From assembly GCF_019209835.1 (NCBI RefSeq), contig NZ_JAHUTS010000001.1:186001-250000 (forward strand): DNA of 64,000 bases. Reading direction: 5' to 3'. Positions 56,579 to 64,000 of this stretch are shown piece after piece (the stretch's first letter is position 1; every line of letters starts with the position of its first letter). A program made the position numbers and the translations under genes. The notes below the pieces were generated by a model. The model ran no database searches, was not told where the DNA came from, and saw only the letters and a list, made by a program, of their open reading frames with translations. The DNA comes from Enterovibrio paralichthyis (GTDB lineage: Bacteria; Pseudomonadota; Gammaproteobacteria; Enterobacterales; Vibrionaceae).

Positions 56579-57852
56579 GACGCTAACCCGCCAAAGATGC
56601 TTTTCAGCTCTTTTTCCAGGCCAAAGTAACGCGCTTTCTCATAGAGCGCTGAACGCTCCATCAGTCCGGAGGTGATAAATTGCCCCAAAATCCGGCCTTT
56701 TTGAGAGAAGCCCTGGTGCTCAAATCGGAAAATCTCTTCCATCACCACACCATCACCTTCCATACCGACGACTTCAGAAATGCTCATAACTTTACGGCTA
56801 CCATCGTGAAGACGGCTGATTTGAATAATAAGATCCACCGCGCTGACAACGGTGCGTCGAATGGCTTCGAGGGGCAGTGAGGATGTCGCCATCATTACCA
56901 TGCTTTCGATACGGGAAATGGCATCTCTGGCGGTGTTGGCGTGCAAGGTGGTCATTGAGCCGTCGTGCCCCGTGTTCATCGCTTGCAGCATTTCGAACGT
57001 TTCAGGGCCACGGCACTCACCGATAATGATGCGATCAGGGCGCATACGCAGCGCATTAATCACTAATTGGCGCTGGTTAATTTCGCCGGTTCCTTCTATA
57101 CCAGCAGTGCGGGTTTCCAGTCGCACTACGTGTGGTTGTTGCAGTCGCAACTCGGCGGCATCTTCGATGGTCACCACACGCTCAGACTCAGAAATGTACT
57201 GGGAGAGGGCATTCATCATGGTGGTTTTCCCTGAGCCCGTACCCCCGGAAATGACAATGTTGAGACGGCAACGTGATGCGATAATCATCAGCTTTGCGAC
57301 TTCAGGGCTCACCGCGCCAAACTCAATCAAATCGCCAAAACTGATGCTTTGTTTTTTGAATTTACGAATGGAAATCGACGCACCGTCGATGGCGATAGGC
57401 GGCAACACGATGTTGACACGGCTTCCATCTTCCAGTCGCGCATCACACAGGGGAATAGAATCATCGACTCGGCGGCCAACCCGCGCAGCAATGCGCTTAG
57501 CCACGTTGGTCAGTTGGATTTCATCCATGAAGGTGACCGGGGATTTTTCTACCAAACCGTGGCGTTCAATAAACACGTTGTTGGGGCCATTGACCATGAT
57601 GTCAGAGATGCCGTCATCTTCCATCAGGCCTTGTATAGGCCCCAGCCCGCGCAGCTCGTCATAGAGCATGGTGGTGAATTCATTGCGCAATGCCACTGAA
57701 ACCGCAGCCTTGTCTTGTTCTGCAAGGACACTGATGGCCTGAGAAAGCTGGTGTTTAAGCTCTTCTTTGGTCAGCGTGGTGACGGCTTCCGCATCCAATG
57801 CATCAAAGATACGTGTGCGAAAAGAAAGGTAAAGCTGGCGAGAAGGGTGCAT
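56575..57852 (-). CDS. tadA: TadA/CpaF secretion ATPase
   Basis: 425 aa. Walker A ISGGTGSGKTTMMNAL, Asp box region VVTIEDAAELRLQQPHVVRL, Walker B RPDRIIIGECRGPETFEML, and the His box TGHDGSMTTLHANTARDAIS, complete for a VirB11/CpaF-type hexameric ATPase. It powers Flp pilus extension and, in some systems, retraction. The stop overlaps tadB. Confidence 0.93.
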   Translation of the reverse strand: MHPSRQLYLSFRTRIFDALDAEAVTTLTKEELKHQLSQAISVLAEQDKAAVSVALRNEFTTMLYDELRGLGPIQGLMEDDGISDIMVNGPNNVFIERHGLVEKSPVTFMDEIQLTNVAKRIAARVGRRVDDSIPLCDARLEDGSRVNIVLPPIAIDGASISIRKFKKQSISFGDLIEFGAVSPEVAKLMIIASRCRLNIVISGGTGSGKTTMMNALSQYISESERVVTIEDAAELRLQQPHVVRLETRTAGIEGTGEINQRQLVINALRMRPDRIIIGECRGPETFEMLQAMNTGHDGSMTTLHANTARDAISRIESMVMMATSSLPLEAIRRTVVSAVDLIIQISRLHDGSRKVMSISEVVGMEGDGVVMEEIFRFEHQGFSQKGRILGQFITSGLMERSALYEKARYFGLEKELKSIFGGLAS

Positions 57853-57855
57853 CGG

Positions 57856-59115
57856 TTAGGCTCCATTTTTGGAAAACAGAGACAATAGGGATTTCGCACG
57901 TGGTGAAGAGGTTTGTTCACCCACGATAAGGGAGCACAGGCTGCGAAGTTGGCTACCGAGTTTGGTTTTCCCACTGCTTAATTTATTGCCGCTGACCAGC
58001 ACTTCCTCTGCGGATATTTCATAGGGAAGTACCACATCAATATTGGTGCTGAGGTATTTAGTAATTTCGGCTTCGGTGACACTCTGAAAACGGGAAGCGC
58101 GATGTTTGTTGAGTACCAATAAAATACGCAGCGTTTTGCGTTGCTCGCTTTCTTCTATGTGTTTTTTAATGCTTTGCAAAAGGGCAGAGGTTTCCCGGAG
58201 GCAGGCGATAGTCGGCTCCATGACAATCACGGCGAGATCGAGTTGTTTCACCAGCATTTTGGCTTTGATATCAAAGCTTACCGACGCAGAAAGGTCATCA
58301 ACGATAAAGTTTGTGTCGCGCTTGAGCACAGAGACGATGACATCGTTGGTTTCATGAAAGTCTGACGAGCTTTCATTGTTTAAACCCAGGGACAAGTAAT
58401 CAAGCCGCGGGCTTACGCGCGTCAGTAATGACCTGGCGGCGGAGTCATCCATGTTACCTGTGATTTCCGTTGCGTTAAGGCGCCTCTTTTCCCGGTTTTT
58501 TACACCCAAAAAGATATCAAGGTTGCTGGAAAGGTAGTTGTTGTCGACAACAATGCAGGATGCCCGCTTTTCGTGGGACAAAAGCCAGCCAAGCTCTGCG
58601 GCGATCATCGTCGCGCCGATACCTCCGCGCGTTCCTACAACGCCAATGCGTTTCGCAAGACGGCGGTTTTTGAAGTTCGCGCTTTCAATTTGTTCCAATA
58701 CGCCTTCGATGAATTCGCCCAGTTCAATTTTGGTCACCGGCCATAAGAGGTAATAGAAACCAAAGGCTTTCAGCTCGCGAACGACGGAAATTGAGTCAAC
58801 GCTGCCAAGAATAATCACCGACAGCGACGCGGGCAGGCGTTCAGACAATTGACGGCATTCATTGAGAATGTTGTCTGCATCAATAAGGTCAATAAATGCC
58901 ACTTGCGCCTTGAGCGTTTCTATCGAGCTTGGAACCTCTTTGAAAACGTATTTCTCTGCCGCTGGCAGCGTTTCACCGATGAAGGTAAATGTTTCTTCGA
59001 TCAGCGTCCGGGTTACGTCTGTACGGTAGAATTGAACGGTTTTTATCCCGGTGTTGCTGCCCAGCGTTTCGGCTTCTTTACTGACATCTTTTTTTAATAG
59101 TTCGTCAAAAATCAT
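57856..59115 (-). CDS. tadZ: TadZ/CpaE polar-localisation protein (MinD/ParA-like)
   Basis: 419 aa from ATG at 59115; the frame is open further up but includes the previous gene. An N-terminal atypical receiver-like domain (1-140) precedes a ParA-like domain with a deviant Walker A, VGTRGGIGATMIAAELGWLL: the signature lysine of GGxGKT is replaced (GAT), as in many TadZ proteins. Later segments are IVVDNNYLSSNLDIFLGVKN and LAVIVMEPTIACLRETSALL. It places the Tad machinery in the cell. Confidence 0.85.
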   Translation of the reverse strand: MIFDELLKKDVSKEAETLGSNTGIKTVQFYRTDVTRTLIEETFTFIGETLPAAEKYVFKEVPSSIETLKAQVAFIDLIDADNILNECRQLSERLPASLSVIILGSVDSISVVRELKAFGFYYLLWPVTKIELGEFIEGVLEQIESANFKNRRLAKRIGVVGTRGGIGATMIAAELGWLLSHEKRASCIVVDNNYLSSNLDIFLGVKNREKRRLNATEITGNMDDSAARSLLTRVSPRLDYLSLGLNNESSSDFHETNDVIVSVLKRDTNFIVDDLSASVSFDIKAKMLVKQLDLAVIVMEPTIACLRETSALLQSIKKHIEESEQRKTLRILLVLNKHRASRFQSVTEAEITKYLSTNIDVVLPYEISAEEVLVSGNKLSSGKTKLGSQLRSLCSLIVGEQTSSPRAKSLLSLFSKNGA

Positions 59116-59125
59116 TGCGTTGCTC

Positions 59126-59671
59126 TCATTGATCTTGGGTATTGTCGGCAGTGATATTTGAGTATCCAGCGAGTTTTCTGTCGGGATGCAGCATGGCTTG
59201 CCACCGCAAATTGTCGGAATAGCAGCCATCATCACCCGAGTGGTAATTACTGATTGACCGGAATTTGCATAGGTGAGTCTGTACTTGGTACAGCTTGGTG
59301 GAGAGCGAAATGGCGCCGGGTTGTTTTGTGTCTGGAGACTGGACGACCTTCACCAGCTCAATAGGGGTGCCCGAACTTATCAACCATTTGGACGCACTGT
59401 CTGCAAGTGCCTTAGTCTGCTTGTTAGTCCAGGTAATATTCGCCCCATAAACAAGTAAGGTTTTTTTGTTGTTTTGCAGATAGTTGAAAAGCTCTTTCTT
59501 CGCTTTTTCTGTTTTGCCGTCTTTGAGTGTCACGGTATAGGTGTAGGTGACGGGGATGACAGTTAAGTCGCCGCCACTTACAGCGGTACTGTGACTGGCG
59601 TTTTCGCAGCCGAGGAGCAGCAAAGACAATGCGAAGAATGTGATGAGGCGGTGAGGTTTCTTCATGTTCAT
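59126..59671 (-). CDS. CpaD/RcpB-like pilus lipoprotein
   Basis: 181 aa from ATG at 59671. A lipobox LLLLGC at about residue 20 ends the signal peptide. The rest resembles CpaD: the segment DDGCYSDNLRWQAMLHPDRK corresponds to the GCxxxxNLAxMVxxPxDL end of that family, and TYTVTLKDGKTEKAKKELFN fits its N-terminal domain. It probably sits in the outer membrane beside the secretin. It overlaps rcpA by 4 bases, and its place between the secretin and tadZ is that of RcpB/CpaD. Confidence 0.7.
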   Translation of the reverse strand: MNMKKPHRLITFFALSLLLLGCENASHSTAVSGGDLTVIPVTYTYTVTLKDGKTEKAKKELFNYLQNNKKTLLVYGANITWTNKQTKALADSASKWLISSGTPIELVKVVQSPDTKQPGAISLSTKLYQVQTHLCKFRSISNYHSGDDGCYSDNLRWQAMLHPDRKLAGYSNITADNTQDQ

Positions 59672-61023
59672 TTCTTGAACCCTCCGGTAGACAAGATGTC
59701 GGTTTGCCATTGAGCAATGTCAGATTTGTCATCTAAATCAACACCGAAGAATCGCGACAATGTGCTGGTACGCTGGATGGTAGGTATTGAGACATTGGCA
59801 GATGAAATAGGCGCAACTAACGAAACAGTCGCGACAATCACCAACTCAGTTTTCCTGCGTATGGTGGAGGAGTGGCGGAACAGCGCGCCCAAAATAGGGA
59901 CATCAGCAATAAACGGGATCTTGGCCAGAGACTCCTGATCTTCCGTACTCAACAGGCCTGCGAGAACAAAGCTTTCTCCATCACCCAATTCGATGGTGGT
60001 TTGTGCACGGCGAACACGAAAGGCAGGGATATCGAGTGCTGTGTCGCCAAACTGTTCGTCAACGGAGCTGACCGAAGGGAATAACGTGAGGATGATTTTG
60101 TCATCCCGTTGTACTTTTGCCGCCAGTTCAAGACCAATACCAAATGTCTTGTATTCAATCACGTAGCCGTCTTGCGTCAGGTAAGAAACGGGTACTTCAC
60201 CACCGACCAGAAAACTGGCGGTTTCCCCAGAAATAACGGAAAGGTTAGGTTCGGAAAGCACCTGACCAATACGGTCGTCATTGATGGCGGATAGATAGGT
60301 CGCCACGTTGGTTGCACTGCCGTTGAAGCCTGTAATGGCGCGGAAGAACTGACCGTTGTTGAACGTATTTTCTAGTACGGTTCCCCATTGAATACCCAGT
60401 TCATTCACCAAAGAGCTGTTAACTTCGGCAATTGTCAGCTTTACATTGACTTGCTTGGTCACCGTGACTTCAAGGTTGTTCACCAATCCTTCATAGGTTT
60501 TGTGCCGCAAAAAGGCGATGTTTTTGTCCGGTGTGTCAGTGTTCAAAGAAACCAGTGTGGTGTCCTTTTCTTCTTGTTCTTTGCTGAGCAGTTCCCCGGC
60601 GATGGCATAGATCTCGTCCTTTTCCTTTTGTGTGGGAACAGTACCCGCCAAAACAACGCGATCACCAAGGTTTAATACCGATACATCGGCATTGGGGTAT
60701 TGGGATGAGAGGATTTGTTCAATGCTGATCAGGCTTTTGTTCACCACGACCTTCCTTTCTGCGAGGGTTTCACTGTTTTGGCTGAAAACGATGAATGTGG
60801 TTGTGCCAATATTTCTACCAAAGATAACAATCCTATTGTTATCAATGATTTGATAGTCTGCGATTTCAGGATCAGCGACGAACACTGTGCCTATGGTCGA
60901 TGAAAAGTGCATTGAGCGACTATCACCTGTGCCAAGGTTTAAAATGGGTGCAGCAAAAACAGCGTTGGGTAGTGCGCTTAGCAGCAGAATAATACCGACG
61001 AAGCGAAAACAATGAGTAATCAT
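59668..61023 (-). CDS. rcpA: RcpA/CpaC outer-membrane secretin
   Basis: 451 aa from ATG at 61023. Signal peptide with AVFA|AP. An N-terminal pilus-assembly domain (GDSRSMHFSSTIGTVFVADP), a BON-like module (NLGDRVVLAGTVPTQKEKDE), then the secretin domain (VLSEPNLSVISGETASFLVG, GGEVPVSYL, GDGESFVLAGLLSTEDQESL, IPFIADVPILGALFRHS). It forms the channel through which the Flp pilus exits. Confidence 0.9.
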   Translation of the reverse strand: MITHCFRFVGIILLLSALPNAVFAAPILNLGTGDSRSMHFSSTIGTVFVADPEIADYQIIDNNRIVIFGRNIGTTTFIVFSQNSETLAERKVVVNKSLISIEQILSSQYPNADVSVLNLGDRVVLAGTVPTQKEKDEIYAIAGELLSKEQEEKDTTLVSLNTDTPDKNIAFLRHKTYEGLVNNLEVTVTKQVNVKLTIAEVNSSLVNELGIQWGTVLENTFNNGQFFRAITGFNGSATNVATYLSAINDDRIGQVLSEPNLSVISGETASFLVGGEVPVSYLTQDGYVIEYKTFGIGLELAAKVQRDDKIILTLFPSVSSVDEQFGDTALDIPAFRVRRAQTTIELGDGESFVLAGLLSTEDQESLAKIPFIADVPILGALFRHSSTIRRKTELVIVATVSLVAPISSANVSIPTIQRTSTLSRFFGVDLDDKSDIAQWQTDILSTGGFKK

Positions 61024-61033
61024 CCTGAGCTCT

Positions 61034-61813
61034 CTAGTTGTATGCCTTAGTTTGGCCACGTATTTCTGTGATGGATTTGAAGTTTGGAAGGACATCATGG
61101 GTATCCGCTTCCAATCCTGCAGTGGAGGAATTTTGGGTGAGTGACTTCACCACTTCGATAATGCCAATACGCTTTGCAATCACCATCTTGCCGATTTGGT
61201 CGCGTCTCAATTCGATGGTGATGGGGAGGCTGGCATCGGCACTGTTTTCTTCGCCTTCAATAGCCAGGATCTTTACGTTGTACAGCAAGGGAGAGACAGA
61301 CAAGGTGCGAAAAGACTGAATAGAACCACTTCTGCCTGTTTCGCCGATATTTTGCTCATCAGACGTCAGAACAAGGACGTCGATGTAATCCCCAACGGCA
61401 ATACCAGAGCCCAAGAAATCCCGGCCTTTCAGTCGGAATGAATAAGGTGTCATACCTGGCTTAATCGCAGCTTCGATATAGCCTTTCTCGCCTGGGGTAA
61501 TAAAGTCACGCTGAAAAATGTACGCGCCTTCATTGAGACCTTTCAGGGCGATCATGCCAGGGATAATATCGAGCAATGTGTCTTGTGCTATCCCATTCTG
61601 CATCGCCTCGGATTCACTTAAGCGAACATATTGGATATTTTCCCGCTCAAGAGACTCACCTTTTTCTAATGCTTTTTGAAGTTGAACGACCTGAAAAGTG
61701 GGGAGAGGGGCTTCTTCTGCGGTTGTTTGGTTAAATCGGATAACACCAGTTAGTCCAAACAGGCCAATCAAGATCGTCAATAATGCTATGAAAAAAAATA
61801 ATCGCTGGCTCAT
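61034..61813 (-). CDS. rcpC: RcpC/CpaB pilus assembly protein
   Basis: 259 aa. One N-terminal membrane helix (LFFFIALLTILIGLFGLTGV), then a SAF-like domain (QLQKALEKGESLERENIQYV; GLNEGAYIFQRDFITPGE) and a C-terminal RcpC domain (GIAVGDYIDVLVLTSDEQ). It is periplasmic, associated with the secretin. It lies 10 bases before rcpA. Confidence 0.88.
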   Translation of the reverse strand: MSQRLFFFIALLTILIGLFGLTGVIRFNQTTAEEAPLPTFQVVQLQKALEKGESLERENIQYVRLSESEAMQNGIAQDTLLDIIPGMIALKGLNEGAYIFQRDFITPGEKGYIEAAIKPGMTPYSFRLKGRDFLGSGIAVGDYIDVLVLTSDEQNIGETGRSGSIQSFRTLSVSPLLYNVKILAIEGEENSADASLPITIELRRDQIGKMVIAKRIGIIEVVKSLTQNSSTAGLEADTHDVLPNFKSITEIRGQTKAYN

Positions 61814-61853
61814 TTGACTTCATTTTATATAGGGGTTTACGCCAACTATCGGT

Positions 61854-62285
61854 CTAGCTGACTATCGTCAGGTGTATAAAAAACAGACTCGATATAACGA
61901 TAGGAATACCATAAGGCACCCCGAAATTCTCTTGGCGACTAAATAACAAGTTTTTCACTAGAATCGTAATCGCACAAATACCACCTATGAAGCCAATAAG
62001 CATCAATGTTAATAACCAATACTTTGGAGAGATTATCAACGAATAACAACTAAGAAGCTTCACATCTCCCGCACCTACGACTCCGAGAGAAAAAAGAGCC
62101 AGCCCAAATACAACTACCAATACTGCCTGAATGAATTGAAGTTTAATGCTTTCATTCTCAAGGCTAATTAACAGACAACAAAGCAAAATCAAAATACAAA
62201 TCTTGTTGCTTATTTTTCTGTTTCTTACATCAGTAATGACTACGACACCTGAGCTGACTGCAAGTAGCAGTTCTGTAACGAGCAT
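61854..62285 (-). CDS. tadV: TadV/CpaA prepilin peptidase
   Basis: 143 aa, six hydrophobic helices. The two catalytic aspartates of type IV prepilin peptidases are present: Asp19 in ITDVRNRKI and Asp74 in GVVGAGDVKLLS (the GxGD motif). The short form without the N-methylation domain is normal for TadV. It matures Flp, TadE and TadF. It lies directly after flp, before rcpC. Confidence 0.88.
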   Translation of the reverse strand: MLVTELLLAVSSGVVVITDVRNRKISNKICILILLCCLLISLENESIKLQFIQAVLVVVFGLALFSLGVVGAGDVKLLSCYSLIISPKYWLLTLMLIGFIGGICAITILVKNLLFSRQENFGVPYGIPIVISSLFFIHLTIVS

Positions 62286-62316
62286 GCCTGCGCGAAGAGA
62301 AAGCTAGTTAAATCAA

Positions 62317-62517
62317 TTAAGCACCTGGACCTGTTTGTGCATCAGTGATTTGTTGGGAGATAAAGTCCATCGCACCATCCAGTGCACCGCCTAACGTGCC
62401 GTTGTTCGCGAATACCGCCATCAGAATTGCTGAAATAGCAACGCCAATAATTGCATATTCAATAGCGGTAACACCGCGCTCATCGCGGATGAATGCTTTA
62501 ACAATATTTGAAAGCAT
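62317..62517 (-). CDS. flp: Flp major pilin
   Basis: 66 aa. Basic leader, cleavage site after Gly15 in RDERG|VTAIEYAIIG, with the Flp-type Glu-Tyr pair at +5/+6, then one hydrophobic helix and a short C-terminal domain ending TDAQTGPGA. GGAG seven bases before the ATG. It is the first gene of the operon, and the main subunit of the adhesive pilus. Confidence 0.93.
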   Translation of the reverse strand: MLSNIVKAFIRDERGVTAIEYAIIGVAISAILMAVFANNGTLGGALDGAMDFISQQITDAQTGPGA

Positions 62518-63138
62518 AATAGGAAAACTCCATTTTGAAATTGATTAGGGAATCAAAACTTGGGCGCAGTGCTTTGGGTAACAAAGGAAAACCCCCATTT
62601 CAACTTTCATCCAAGTCCGGACACAAGATACAAGTCATTTTAATTTTTATCTAGTTGGCTGCAGTGGGAGGGGGTGTCTCTAATGTGATTCAGTGGATTC
62701 ATCAACTGAACACATAATCATTGTTGTTTCTTTGGTTGATAATTAATTAGTTGTATATAAAATTCACTTGTCATGATATTTGTCACAGGAATAAATATGA
62801 AACTTGGTTTTATAAAATGTGTATTTGAATATGCGGTTTTATTTTAAGTTTTTTAAATATTTTGATTCTAGTCACATTGTAAACAAGCTACTAATTAACT
62901 TCCTTTTCTGGAGTGATTGATCTTGAATGAAATTTAGACGCATTATTTTTATGGCTTCCATTATATTGGTCTGAATATCTGGGCATGGTGACTTTTACTC
63001 TGGCCGCTTGTGCCGGGGCATGAGGGGGAATAACTCGATATTTCCTTTGAAGGGAGGTTTATGAAGTGGATTGAAATGGCTGCAGAACACTGACAGCGCG
63101 TATGTAGTCGCTGCCAGTGTAGTGAAGATGTGAAGCGC
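62518..63138. other. AT-rich intergenic region upstream of the tad operon
   Basis: 620 bases, very AT-rich from 62640 to 62960. It must contain the tad operon promoter (minus strand) but no clear hexamer pair was identified. Tiny frames with good Shine-Dalgarno sequences exist (for example 63061-63093, 10 codons after AAGGGAGG). An imperfect hairpin (63089-63121) lies after the M48 gene. Nothing else is supported. Confidence 0.4.
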
Positions 63139-63939
63139 TTAGATATTCAGTTTTCCGCAGTTTGGCGCTTTGCGGTTTGATTTTGGAAGGGCGTTGATGG
63201 CTGCCTGCAAATCTGCGATTCGGGTGTCATGTGAAGGGTGAGTGGAAAGAATCTCAGGTGGTGCGCCATCTGAGGCTTTTGCCATATTCCGCCACAGAGC
63301 AACGCTCTGGTTTGGATCAAAGCCTGCTTCGTTCATTAAACGCACGCCAATCAGATCAGATTCTGATTCGTGAGTTCGGCTAAACGGCAACAAAACGCCG
63401 ACATTCAGCCCTACGCCTAAACCAGCCATAATCAGATCAGCATTGGCTGTACCGGATGCACCGAGGGCGATGTTGGTGATTTGCAGCGCACTGTTTGCAG
63501 CAAGACTGCTCGAAACCCGTTCACCACCGTGGTTTGCCATGACGTGTCCTACTTCATGTCCAATGACAGAAGCCAATTGGTCGGGGGTTTTCGCGACTTT
63601 CAACAAGCCTGTGTAGACCCCGATTTTTCCTCCCGGCAAGGCGAAGGCATTCACCTGGTCACTGTCGAAAACCACCACTTCCCATTTTTTGAAATCCGCC
63701 TGTGGTGGGGTGACAGCCAGTATCGCATCCGTCACACATTGAACGTACTTAATGGTCTTTTTGTCAGTGCTGATTTTCTCTTTCTCTTTGAGCTGGGAAA
63801 AAGACTGCGCACCCAAGGAGGCCATTTCTGAACCGGAAACCAATATAAACTGGCTTCTCCCAGTCGGTGAAGTGGTACAACCCATAAGAACGCCCAACAG
63901 CGCTGCACCGGTATAAATTTTGAGTGATTTGAGCTTCAT
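63139..63939 (-). CDS. M48 family zinc metalloprotease lipoprotein
   Basis: 266 aa. Signal with lipobox LGVLMGC (Cys at about 21). The M48 zinc site is HEVGHVMANHGGER with the third ligand in HESESDLIGVRLMNEAGFDP. Close in form to the periplasmic Oma1-like M48 lipoproteins, which clean up misfolded outer-membrane proteins. The ATG is preceded by AGGGACACAG. It stands alone, on the same strand as the tad operon but upstream of the tad promoter region. Confidence 0.9.
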   Translation of the reverse strand: MKLKSLKIYTGAALLGVLMGCTTSPTGRSQFILVSGSEMASLGAQSFSQLKEKEKISTDKKTIKYVQCVTDAILAVTPPQADFKKWEVVVFDSDQVNAFALPGGKIGVYTGLLKVAKTPDQLASVIGHEVGHVMANHGGERVSSSLAANSALQITNIALGASGTANADLIMAGLGVGLNVGVLLPFSRTHESESDLIGVRLMNEAGFDPNQSVALWRNMAKASDGAPPEILSTHPSHDTRIADLQAAINALPKSNRKAPNCGKLNI

Positions 63940-64000
63940 TTCTGTGTCCCTTGAGCCCGGTGATTGTCCTGTCGTTATTTTAAGGTAACCTGTTCATGGA

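Noticed and set aside
56852..57664. Plus-strand open frame of 270 codons inside tadA
   Set aside because: Antisense shadow of tadA, with low-complexity Ser/Arg composition.
62985..63023. 12-codon frame ending LAACAGA, like a lipoprotein signal, and a nearby frame starting MKFRRIIFMASIILV
   Set aside because: They are in different frames and too short; they could be the relic of a lipoprotein gene, but nothing else supports it.
1..64000. tRNA, rRNA, CRISPR arrays, integron attC sites, prophage genes
   Set aside because: None seen: no cloverleaf-like genes, no regularly spaced repeats, no integrase or phage structural genes.

Overview
The window is one dense stretch of a marine gammaproteobacterial chromosome, most likely Vibrionaceae (Grimontia/Enterovibrio-like). 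The basis is the gene mix: a secreted multidomain GH18 chitinase, an EIIC-EAL fusion, a TetR/adaptor/RND efflux locus, a Dgt close to the enterobacterial type, a YeiR-type GTPase and a complete tad pilus operon, at moderate G+C. This placement is inference; there is no rRNA, tRNA or CRISPR to anchor it.

Layout. 1-660: the end of an AAA/ABC-type ATPase and a 28-aa hydrophobic ORF with a terminator. 659-5610: an RND efflux operon and its TetR regulator; the pump gene is split by one in-frame TGA. 5607-9487: dgt, a NIT-domain chemoreceptor and a 33-aa membrane peptide. 9686-13288: gloA2-like VOC protein, a secreted repeat protein and a PTS-EIIC/EAL c-di-GMP phosphodiesterase. 13329-18108: orphan TRAP receptor, chitinase and b561-like protein. 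18120-26159: mostly single-gene units (DUF5680, GNAT, nucleoside-recognition transporter with divergent Lrp regulator, VOC, PLP enzyme, flavin reductase, Crp/Fnr, DUF1772, and a TetR/hydrolase pair sharing an operator). 26545-33896: NYN protein, GNAT, an adjacent TldE/TldD pair, YeiR-type GTPase, large RluA-type pseudouridine synthase, DUF1801. 33900-40487: two GST-like genes, GFA-family protein, hypotheticals, an unknown secreted protein and a desaturase under a FabR-like palindrome. 40680-43745: dgcA-dgcN with a divergent LysR gene (D-glutamate catabolism). 44235-50205: an unknown 527-aa protein, a MOSC/Hcr-like fusion reductase, a membrane-anchored coiled-coil protein, and a REC-CheC/PAS pair. 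50305-62517: tad pilus operon on the minus strand (flp, tadV, rcpC, rcpA, lipoprotein, tadZ, A, B, C, D, E, F, G, ompA-like). 63139-63939: M48 lipoprotein protease.

The most notable non-coding structure is a 262-bp non-autonomous transposable element. Two copies lie 17.4 kb apart in inverted orientation, identical over all 262 bp, each flanked by CTAG duplications. A third site (18105-18123) looks like a deletion footprint of the same element between two convergent genes, with the stop codons of both neighbours inside the CTAG duplications. Other items of interest are the single nonsense codon in the RND pump, several clear operator/promoter arrangements (4879-4942, 24569-24596 with 25262-25279, 40508-40554, 26493-26538), and a vestigial copy of a GST gene's 3' end at 33900-33981.
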